In this document: piece after piece, positions 1-5,227 of the stretch
Position numbering within the stretch: the first letter of the stretch is position 1
How the letters are laid out: each line of letters starts with the position of its first letter
Source of the DNA: Propionibacteriaceae bacterium
GTDB lineage: Bacteria; Actinomycetota; Actinomycetes; Propionibacteriales; Propionibacteriaceae
DNA: 8,385 nt
Direction: 5' to 3'
Assembly (NCBI GenBank): GCA_031287505.1
Contig: JAITSW010000229.1
Span: forward strand, 1 to 8,385
Notes under the pieces: generated by a model
Seen by the model: the letters and a program-made list of their open reading frames with translations, nothing else
What the model was told of the DNA's origin: nothing
Databases searched by the model: none
Position numbers and translations under genes: made by a program

Positions 1-52
1 CGTCCCCGAATAACGTTTCCCAAGTAACGTTCCAAGTACTCAGTAACGTTCG
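1..52. repeat. Degenerate 13-bp tandem repeat block 1
   Basis: Tandem degenerate units of the form CGTTCCCAAGTAA are visible: CGTCCCCGAATAA, CGTTTCCCAAGTAA (one base longer), a longer unit ending CAGTAA, then a truncated CGTTCG. The same unit recurs in the blocks at 742-906, 2465-2509 and 2571-2665. The window starts inside or at the edge of the block, so its true left end is unknown. Extragenic repeats of this look (reverse complement resembling GGGGACGGTCCTTTGTGAC) are seen in many actinobacterial and Firmicute genomes and are sometimes linked to Y1/RAYT transposases. No such transposase is in this window. Confidence 0.75.
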
Positions 53-94
53 ACACAGAGGTGCATGAAAGACTCGGAAAACGGTGGCGAAAGG

Positions 95-140
95 TAAAGT
101 AACTACATGGCAAATAGTAAAGTAATCGCATGGCAAATGG
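95..140 (+). repeat. 23-bp tandem duplication over the start of the broken ATPase gene
   Basis: Two adjacent 23-bp copies (95-117 and 118-140) share TAAAGTAA followed by CATGGCAAAT and differ at only a few bases. Each copy carries an ATG (107 and 130). The ATG at 107 is in another frame and stops after 13 codons at 148. The ATG at 130 opens the ATPase remnant. Because 23 is not a multiple of three, the duplication puts an out-of-frame start in front of the real one. Confidence 0.7.
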
Positions 141-662
141 ACAAGTAGAGTTCTGCTACCAGCGGCGCATCATTGATGATGAGCTTGATTTGTTTCAACC
201 ACAGCTGAGGGCTTTGCTGTTGTCTGGGGCAAAGGGTGTGGGAAAGACGGCCACGGCAACTCAACGCGCCAACAGCATTCTCGAATTTGACGAAATCCGA
301 GATCGGGAACGCTACCAGGCTGACCCCGAGAAGAGTTCTTTCATGGGGCGCTGTTTGAACATCTGATTGCGCTTAGTGTTCAAACGTACGCGGGAGCCGT
401 CGAGGCTCAGGTTCGCCATATGCGAACCCGCGCCGGACTCCAGGAGATAGACCTGATCGTTGAAGGGTCGGCGAACCAGATCGTCGCGCTGGAGGCAAAA
501 CTCACCCAAAGTGTCACAGACCAGGACGTAAAGCATCTTGTCTGGCTCAGAAGCCAAATAGGCGACGATTTTGTAGACGGGGCCGTCATCACCACCGGGG
601 AGCACGCCTATCGCCGACAAGACGGTATCGCGGTAATCCCGGCGGCACTCCTTGGCCCGTAA
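130..662 (+). pseudogene. AAA ATPase / DUF4143 family protein, internally deleted remnant
   Basis: This is a broken gene of the AAA_14/DUF4143 family (P-loop ATPases of roughly 400 residues, function poorly defined, often accessory). The first part (130 to about 323, frame of 130) encodes an N-terminus with a clear Walker A motif, GAKGVGKT at residues 33-40, and the usual start of the family (an RIIDDELD segment followed by LRALLLSG). Continuity is then lost. From 324 to 662 a different frame encodes a typical family C-terminus: GALFEHLIALS, then HMRTRAG, EIDLIVEG, VALEAKL, a TTGEHAYRR segment and a DGIAVIPAALLGP end with TAA. That frame has a stop at 321-323, so the two parts cannot be read through. 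Together they cover about 175 residues, so around 200 central residues (Walker B and the first half of DUF4143) appear deleted with a frame change at the join. The ATG at 420 lies inside the C-terminal part and is not a real start. Family assignment is from remembered sequence patterns, not a search. Confidence 0.8.
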
Positions 663-741
663 TGCCGAGATGCCCCCTTGTCGTTCTGCCCGCACCAATA
701 TCAATGATAGGAAGCGCGGTTTCCCAGCCAATCATTCCGGA

Positions 742-906
742 CGCCACAAAGGACCGTTCCCAGGTGACTTTCCCAGGTGACTTTTCCAACGTCACAAACG
801 GCCGTTCCCAGGTAACGTTCGCAGGTGACGTTACAAAAGACCGTCCCCAAGTGGCGTCCCCAAGTGGCGTTCCCAAGTAACGCGTCCAAGTAACGCGTCT
901 AAGTGA
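742..906. repeat. 13-bp tandem repeat block 2, longest array
   Basis: The array can be read entirely in 13-bp steps apart from one 9-bp unit. Two unit types occur. Type K is CGYCACAAAGGAC-like, at 742-754, 790-802 and 829-841. Type F is CGTTCCCAAGTRR-like, at 755-767, 768-780, 803-815, 816-828, 842-854, 855-867, 868-880, 881-893 and 894-906. Positions 781-789 hold a 9-bp truncated F unit. The order is K F F f K F F K F F F F F, a higher-order K-F-F pattern. A perfect 10-bp palindrome, AACGGCCGTT (797-806), spans a K/F junction. The block fills most of the space between the broken ATPase gene and the toxin-antitoxin operon. Its first 82 bases are part of an 83-bp sequence repeated identically at 2583-2665. 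Short open frames across it are translations of the repeat only. Confidence 0.85.
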
Positions 907-927
907 TGTCCCTTCCGCGTGGTACGC

Positions 928-946
928 TGTTACCCGATGGGTAACA
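928..946. promoter_or_regulatory. Palindromic operator upstream of the toxin-antitoxin operon
   Basis: A perfect inverted repeat TGTTACCC-GAT-GGGTAACA (8-bp arms, 3-bp spacer) ends three bases before the toxin ATG at 950. A TACGCT hexamer at 923-928 fits a -10 box and would touch the left arm. A repressor bound here would therefore block the promoter. HigA-type antitoxins with an HTH domain usually repress their own operon by binding such palindromes. The palindrome is seen directly; its role is inferred from position and family. Confidence 0.7.
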
Positions 947-949
947 CAG

Positions 950-1243
950 ATGGCTGAAATCAGCTATGTAGACAAACGGATTGAGCGCCTGTGCACTGAT
1001 GAGAGATTTATGCGCAGAGAGCTTGGATCCGATGTCTCCAAACATCTCAAGCGGCGCATCGCCGAGCTTCGATCAGTTCTTGTGGTCGATGATTTGCTTG
1101 CCGGGACCGGGCGCTGGGAAGAGTTGGCCGGAGACCGGATTGGGCAGTGGTCGGCACGGTTGGGAAAGAACTGGCGTCTCGTCGTCGAAGCTGAGAAGGG
1201 CGACACGTTCGTCATTGTTGTTGAAGTTATCGACTATCACTAG
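950..1243 (+). CDS. higB: HigB/RelE-family toxin of a type II toxin-antitoxin system
   Basis: This 97-residue basic protein fits the HigB branch of the RelE/ParE fold, which are ribosome-dependent mRNA interferases. The family signature is in the C-terminal half: GRWEELAGDRIGQWSARLG around residues 54-72, then NWRLVVEAEKGD and the strand VIVVEVIDYH at the end. Family length is about 90-110 residues, so it looks complete. The ATG at 950 has only a weak purine stretch before it (GATGGG, 936-941), consistent with low toxin translation or a very short leader. A palindrome at 928-946 and a possible -10 at 923-928 sit just upstream. The stop at 1241-1243 is followed 13 bases later by the antitoxin start, so the two are co-transcribed, in the toxin-first order typical of higBA. 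The codons are less G/C-rich than those of the genes after 2.7 kb, suggesting acquisition by transfer. Assignment to HigB rather than another RelE subgroup rests on motif and gene order. Confidence 0.85.
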   Translation: MAEISYVDKRIERLCTDERFMRRELGSDVSKHLKRRIAELRSVLVVDDLLAGTGRWEELAGDRIGQWSARLGKNWRLVVEAEKGDTFVIVVEVIDYH

Positions 1244-1256
1244 AGAGGAGAGAATC

Positions 1257-2342
1257 ATGGCGCGTCTACCAAATTATGCGGTACCCACCGGTGATTTCAT
1301 TGAGGAATGGATGGATGCAAATGGGATAAATGCCGCCGAGATGTCCCGTAGGCTTGGCGTCACGCGAAAGCATGTTAGTGAGTTATTGCATGGAAAAGTT
1401 GGCCTAAGTGCTGAGATAGCTGTTGCACTTGAACGAGTCACAAGCGTTTCAGCTGATCATTGGAATCGGTTGGAGGCAACTTATCGGGATGATCTGGTGC
1501 GCTTGGAGAGTGAAGCGATCTTGGCAGCGCAGTATTTTGAGGTCAAGGATTTTCCGCTCCGGTACCTTCGGAATCTTGGGTTTGTCTCTTCCGAAAAGCA
1601 TGATAAAGCTGGCATCGTCGCCGAAGTGCTGACGTTTTTCCGGGTCAACAGCATTTCAGCTCTCGATGACACTTGGTGCCAAGGAGTGGCTTATCGCAAA
1701 ACCGCCATGGCTAATCCGAAATCGAAAGACCTTTTGACTTGGCTAACGGCGGCAGAACGCAGCGTTAACTTCTCAGAGTTGGAACCCTTCGATAAAGATG
1801 CTTTGAGTGCACTCTTGCTGAGTCTTCGGGCGTTATCTCTGGGTGATCCAGACAGGTATATTCCGCAATTAATCGACAGTCTCGCCAGTGTTGGTGTGGT
1901 GCTGCGGCTTGTTCCCGAGGTTCCGGGTTTAGGCATTCACGGGGCGACCCGATGGCTGGATCGTCATCCGATAGTGCAACTCTCTGTTCGAGGAAAGACT
2001 GACGATCAGTTGTGGTTCACACTTTTCCACGAGTTGGGCCATGTGCTCCTTCACGAGGATCGCGGCCTCTATCTGACGGACGATGAAGATGAGGCAGAAC
2101 AAGAGGCAGATGGCTTTGCCGCAGATACGCTCATTCCGCCGGAAAAGGCTGCATCTCTGCCCCGCTCTCGCAGTCTTTCTGAGGTGGAGCGTTTTGCAGC
2201 TGATATCGGAGTGGCTCCGGGCATCGTACTTGGGAGAGTGCAACGAGATACCGGCGACTATAAGTGGGGTCATCAACTCAAACGCCACTTTCGATTCGTC
2301 TATGGGTCAGCTGACTCTGATACTAACGAGGCAGTCTCATGA
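1257..2342 (+). CDS. higA: HigA-type antitoxin with C-terminal ImmA/IrrE-like metallopeptidase domain
   Basis: This 361-residue protein is probably the antitoxin and repressor for the toxin just upstream. An XRE-type helix-turn-helix covers about residues 13-60 (NAAEMSRRLGVTRKHVSELL, then ALERV), as in HigA/VapI proteins of only about 100 residues. The C-terminal part (about 205-300) is a peptidase domain of the ImmA/IrrE (M78) class, with zinc-binding HELGH at 258-262 and an EQEADGFAAD segment whose E283 is the likely third ligand. All expected catalytic residues are present, so the domain may be active. The ATG at 1257 is preceded by a good ribosome site AGGAG (1246-1250). The same frame is open further upstream to 981, but that part only overlaps the toxin gene and lacks a reason to start there. 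HTH-ImmA fusions next to HigB-like toxins are a known arrangement. In ImmA/IrrE systems the peptidase cleaves a regulator; whether this one acts on itself, the toxin or another protein cannot be told. GC is visibly lower than in the operon at 2714-7146. Confidence 0.88.
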   Translation: MARLPNYAVPTGDFIEEWMDANGINAAEMSRRLGVTRKHVSELLHGKVGLSAEIAVALERVTSVSADHWNRLEATYRDDLVRLESEAILAAQYFEVKDFPLRYLRNLGFVSSEKHDKAGIVAEVLTFFRVNSISALDDTWCQGVAYRKTAMANPKSKDLLTWLTAAERSVNFSELEPFDKDALSALLLSLRALSLGDPDRYIPQLIDSLASVGVVLRLVPEVPGLGIHGATRWLDRHPIVQLSVRGKTDDQLWFTLFHELGHVLLHEDRGLYLTDDEDEAEQEADGFAADTLIPPEKAASLPRSRSLSEVERFAADIGVAPGIVLGRVQRDTGDYKWGHQLKRHFRFVYGSADSDTNEAVS

Positions 2343-2464
2343 CGGGAGCGACGGCGATGCTCTTAAAAGTCGTGCTCTGTATGAGGGTTCCCTTTGCGGA
2401 GCACGGTCTAAGAGCACAGAGTCGTGTTTAGCACGATGAACGTTGGGCAGATTCTGCTCGAAGG
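2343..2464. other. Gene-free segment after the antitoxin gene, with short inverted repeats
   Basis: No convincing gene is seen. TCGTGCT (2370-2376) pairs with AGCACGA (2430-2436), and GTGCTCT (2372-2378) pairs with AGAGCAC (2411-2417). These give two mutually exclusive stem-loops. They could end transcription of the toxin-antitoxin operon, but no T-tract follows. A 30-codon open frame begins at an ATG overlapping the antitoxin stop (2339-2431), and another short frame begins at 2436 and runs into the repeat block. Neither has recognisable content. Confidence 0.4.
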
Positions 2465-2509
2465 CGTCACAAAGGACCGTCCCCAAGTGACGTTCCCAAG
2501 TGGCGTTAC
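2465..2509. repeat. 13-bp tandem repeat block 3
   Basis: The block is one K unit (CGTCACAAAGGAC, 2465-2477), two F units (CGTCCCCAAGTGA 2478-2490 and CGTTCCCAAGTGG 2491-2503) and a partial CGTTAC. Its right end GTGGCGTTAC (2500-2509) is the exact reverse complement of GTAACGCCAC (2580-2589) at the start of block 4. The 70 bases between contain a small TAGCT-GTT-AGCTA inverted repeat (2517-2529) and nothing gene-like. Confidence 0.8.
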
Positions 2510-2570
2510 GCTCACCTAGCTGTTAGCTATCCCCATTCAACCGCTGGCGTCGCGAAGAGCGTTATGAAGG

Positions 2571-2665
2571 CGTCCCCAGGTAACGCCACAAAGGACCGTT
2601 CCCAGGTGACTTTCCCAGGTGACTTTTCCAACGTCACAAACGGCCGTTCCCAGGTAACGTTCGCA
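2571..2665. repeat. 13-bp tandem repeat block 4, including the second 83-bp identical copy
   Basis: In 13-bp phase the block reads: F (2571-2583), K (2584-2596), F (2597-2609), F (2610-2622), a truncated 9-bp F (2623-2631), K (2632-2644), F (2645-2657) and a partial unit to 2665. Positions 2583-2665 match 741-823 base for base (83 bp) in the same orientation. The block ends 48 bases before the start codon of the response regulator gene, so that operon's promoter must lie in the short remaining gap or within the repeat itself. No clear -35/-10 pair was found in the gap. Confidence 0.85.
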
Positions 2666-2713
2666 CCCCGGGAGCGTGTCGGCCGCTGTTTTTGTGTGAG
2701 GTAGGGTTATGCC

Positions 2714-3454
2714 ATGGCGCACAATGGTGGTGTCCGGATCGCTATTGTCGAGGATTCGGTGTTGGAACTCGACGCGCTGGCCAATTACTTAGAGGGCTAC
2801 TGTTCCGACCGTGGCATCGCCGCCGAGATCGCCCTCTTCACCACCGGCGAGGCTCTGCTCGAGGCAGCTAGCGGCAGGGACTTCGACCTGCTATTCCTCG
2901 ACATCTTCCTGCCGGGAATCTCGGGTGTCGAGTTGGCAAGGCACCTTCGGGAGCGCGACCAGAACGCCCTCATCATATTCACCACGGTCAGCCCCGACTT
3001 CCAGTCCGAGGGGTTCGACGTCTGGGCCTCCGGCTACATCGTGAAGCCGGCGACCCCTGAAAAACTGGCGCGGGCGATGCACGCCTGCCGTTTTCTCCTA
3101 GAGCGGGCCAGCCGGGTCGTCAAGATTCCCGACTCTGGCGGTGCCGATATTCAGGTGCCCGCCGCGGATCTGGTCTATGCGGAGGTCTACTACAAGCGAA
3201 CAGTGCTGCACACCACCCGGGGTGAGTTCACTACCAGGGTGCCGCTGACGCTGCTGGAAGAACGGCTCGGCGGGACGCCGTTTCTGCGGTGCAACCGCAG
3301 CTTCATCGTCAACATGAGCCATGTGGACGATGTGCTCAGCGACGATCTCCTGATGCGAAACGGCGACCGGGTGCCTATCCGGCAGCGCGGCCGAAGAGAG
3401 GTCAAGCTTGCTTTGACGAGGTTCATCGCGGGCTCGGCGGCGGGGGTGGGTTGA
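2714..3454 (+). CDS. LytTR-family two-component response regulator
   Basis: This 246-residue cytoplasmic DNA-binding regulator has a receiver domain at about residues 7-125. The acidic pair is E13-D14, the phosphoacceptor D63 lies in FLDIFLPG, the switch threonine is T90 or T91, and K111 sits in a YIVKPA segment. A LytTR DNA-binding domain covers about 145-240, with DLVYAEVYYKR, a PLTLLEERL helix, and FLRCNRSFIVNMSHVD, the family's R-x-x-R-S-(F/Y)-(I/L)-V-N core. Length is normal for AgrA/LytR/VirR-type regulators, which pair with GHKL sensor kinases. The partner is almost certainly the kinase two genes downstream (ending 7146). The ATG at 2714 follows GAGGTAGGG (2698-2706) at suitable spacing; the nearby ATG at 2709 is out of frame. 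The stop TGA is directly followed by the GTG of the next gene with no gap, so the operon is translationally coupled. Targets are unknown; LytTR proteins bind paired 9-bp direct repeats, and none could be assigned with confidence here. Confidence 0.92.
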   Translation: MAHNGGVRIAIVEDSVLELDALANYLEGYCSDRGIAAEIALFTTGEALLEAASGRDFDLLFLDIFLPGISGVELARHLRERDQNALIIFTTVSPDFQSEGFDVWASGYIVKPATPEKLARAMHACRFLLERASRVVKIPDSGGADIQVPAADLVYAEVYYKRTVLHTTRGEFTTRVPLTLLEERLGGTPFLRCNRSFIVNMSHVDDVLSDDLLMRNGDRVPIRQRGRREVKLALTRFIAGSAAGVG

Positions 3455-5227
3455 GTGCGGGCGACGAAGATTCTGATATGGGTGCTGGCGGCGCTGGCGC
3501 TGTGGTGGCCAGCCGTGCCGGCCGCGGCCGAGCCGACAACTCCGGCACCCGGCGGCTCCGGTGTCATCGACGCCGCCGAGTTCGTGGCGCTGCTGCAGGC
3601 TCATGACGGGGGTGTCCTCGTCCTCGACGCGGATGTCGTCCTTGACGCGGATCCCCCTTGGTGGGCGTCCTATGGGAGCATCTACGCCTATCTGACGGCA
3701 CCGACGGTGGTGGTGCTGGGCGATCACGGGATCACCGTCACCGAGAGCACGATGCTGGTCGTCGACGGCCCGGGCCTGGTGTTGACCGGCAGCGGGGCGG
3801 TGACTCCGCTGCTCACCCTCGCGGGCATGCTCGACGCTGCCAATCTCCAGATCGAGGCAACCGGTGTCGGCGCTGTCGCCGTGCGCACGGTGGGTACCGT
3901 CAACCTCGTCGGGTTGCGCATCTTGGCGCCGGGTGAGGACGCCGTCGCGGTCAGCGCGGCCGGGCAGCTGCTGATCGCCCGTTGCGAGGTGGTGGGGGGT
4001 CGGTCGGCCGTGGTCGGGGAATCCGCTGACACCGACGTGGTGATCGACGGCTCCACGGTGAGCCCGGACGTGCCCGGCACCCAGATCATCGGTCGAGAAG
4101 CGGTGCCGCAGCACCGCATTCAGGAGAACGGTGTCACGGTGCCCGTGGGGTTGTCGCAGGAGGATGTCGAGCTCACCTTCAAATTCGACCATCCCGTCCT
4201 CCACTACTACCTGTTGGACGTCGAGCGCCAGGCGGCAGCCGAGAGCCATCCGCAGCCAGGCGTTTGCGAGGTGCCGCCGCTCGACACTTCCGTCCCCGGC
4301 GAGCATGTCGTGCGCTGCTGGCCGGTGGACGTGCCGCCTTGGTTCCCCATCGACCTGCCGGACGTGGAGATCCCGCTGCACGTGATCGACCCTTCGAAGC
4401 CGTTCCTGACGCGCGCGATGCCCAGCGGCGACGGGATCTCCGTCAGCTACTACGCCCGCATGTGGGACGCCGAGTCGCTCACCTTGTGGTATTCGACCGA
4501 CGACGGCGAGAGCTGGCAGTCCCTGGGCGAAGTCGAGGACGCGTTCGTCGGCAACGGTTCCGCGTTCGCGCCGTCGGAGAAACTGCCGCACAACCGGGTC
4601 TACCTGTTCCGCCTCGAGGTCGACGACGGCGAGTACGCCGGCTTGTCCAACACCTTGGCATTCTCCTTCTACGACTCCGACCCCGACAGCGGGGACGTCG
4701 GCGGTGACCGGACGGGCGCAGACCGGTTCCCCATCGCTGATCCCGACTTGCCCGGGGACGGCCAACCGTCCGGGCCGCCGTTCGGCGCTGGGCCTGGCTC
4801 GCCGCCCGCTTCGCCGGATCCCGGGCCGACGATCCCACCTGCCGCCAGCCCGCCTCCGTCCAAGGTACCTTCATCGCCGGGGACTGCCGGGGCTGCGAGC
4901 GCGGGCTCCGGCGGCGAGACCGGCGGGCGAACGGTGTCTGGCAGGCCACTGGTGAATGTCATTGCCGACCCGGGTTCTTCCGTGGCCGACGAGACCGACC
5001 TGCCGGACGACGATCCCACCCCCGGCGCATCCCAAACATCTCAACCATTCCAACCACTCCAGCCGAGTTCACCGGACGTGCCGTCGGTTAAACCGGAAGA
5101 CCCGAACCCGCCGCCCGGTGAGAGCCCCGCCGCGCCGTCGGCCATCCCGTGGCTGGTGGCGGCAACCGGGTTCGCGGTGCTGGCGTTGTCGGCTGCGGCG
5201 TTCTGGGTGCGGCGGAGGCGGCTCTGA
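3455..5227 (+). CDS. Exported membrane-anchored surface protein with beta-helix-like and Fn3/Asp-box-like regions
   Basis: No family name can be given for this 590-residue protein. It begins with a signal peptide (basic MRATK, hydrophobic ILIWVLAALALWW, AVPAAA then EP near residue 25). Residues about 85-205 are short hydrophobic beta-strand repeats with turns of G, D and N, read as a right-handed beta-helix-like stretch. Residues about 224-312 are a beta-rich segment with C271 and C288, a possible disulfide. Residues about 326-406 look like an Fn3/Ig-type fold and contain STDDGESW (347-354), which matches the Asp-box pattern SxDxG(x)(T/S)W. A Pro/Gly/Ser/Asp-rich stalk (about 410-563) leads to one membrane helix (565-584) and a final RRRRL, a stop-transfer anchor. 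There is no LPXTG. The predicted topology is outside, with a few residues in the cytoplasm. It starts with GTG immediately after the regulator's stop, behind a GGGGGTGGG stretch, and is followed by a kinase gene overlapping its stop. This placement suggests a sensory or ligand-binding partner for the kinase (inference). It could also be an adhesin co-expressed by chance. Confidence 0.85.
   Translation: MRATKILIWVLAALALWWPAVPAAAEPTTPAPGGSGVIDAAEFVALLQAHDGGVLVLDADVVLDADPPWWASYGSIYAYLTAPTVVVLGDHGITVTESTMLVVDGPGLVLTGSGAVTPLLTLAGMLDAANLQIEATGVGAVAVRTVGTVNLVGLRILAPGEDAVAVSAAGQLLIARCEVVGGRSAVVGESADTDVVIDGSTVSPDVPGTQIIGREAVPQHRIQENGVTVPVGLSQEDVELTFKFDHPVLHYYLLDVERQAAAESHPQPGVCEVPPLDTSVPGEHVVRCWPVDVPPWFPIDLPDVEIPLHVIDPSKPFLTRAMPSGDGISVSYYARMWDAESLTLWYSTDDGESWQSLGEVEDAFVGNGSAFAPSEKLPHNRVYLFRLEVDDGEYAGLSNTLAFSFYDSDPDSGDVGGDRTGADRFPIADPDLPGDGQPSGPPFGAGPGSPPASPDPGPTIPPAASPPPSKVPSSPGTAGAASAGSGGETGGRTVSGRPLVNVIADPGSSVADETDLPDDDPTPGASQTSQPFQPLQPSSPDVPSVKPEDPNPPPGESPAAPSAIPWLVAATGFAVLALSAAAFWVRRRRL
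5214..5226 (+). promoter_or_regulatory. Ribosome binding site and apparent CTG start overlapping the surface-protein stop
   Basis: A strong site GGAGG (5214-5218) stands 5 bases before CTG (5224-5226). The CTG overlaps the TGA stop of the surface protein gene (5225-5227) as CTGA, parallel to the common ATGA coupling junction. Starting here gives the kinase a short basic cytoplasmic N-terminus just before its first membrane helix. The only other usual start upstream is GTG 5149, which has no ribosome site and adds 25 Gly/Ala/Val-rich residues that are translated out of the surface protein's membrane-anchor codons. Confidence 0.55.

Noticed and set aside
420..662. Separate 80-residue gene starting at ATG 420
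   Set aside because: The frame is open back to 324 and its upstream residues match the DUF4143 C-terminal region, so it is the tail of the broken ATPase gene.
589..889. Small open frames on both strands over the repeat block
   Set aside because: Their peptides are translations of the 13-bp units only, with repeated VTWERSFVT-like strings.
2339..2431. 30-codon frame overlapping the antitoxin stop as ATGA
   Set aside because: The junction looks like coupling, but the peptide is short with no recognisable feature and overlaps the stem-loop region. Support is too weak for a gene call.
2600..2713. LytTR binding boxes or a promoter before the regulator gene
   Set aside because: AACGTTCGC (2656-2664) is close to a LytTR half-site, but the same string belongs to the repeat unit and no second properly spaced half-site or -35/-10 pair was found.
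3098..4765. Long open frame on the minus strand (555 codons)
   Set aside because: It lies opposite the surface protein and the end of the regulator. It is a high-GC shadow with Arg/His/Gly/Asp-rich low-complexity content, no domain and no ribosome site, while the plus-strand frames have clear domains and signals.
5100..5227. LPXTG sorting signal in the surface protein
   Set aside because: The C-terminus has a membrane helix and RRRR but no LPXTG-like motif before it; a plain membrane anchor fits better.
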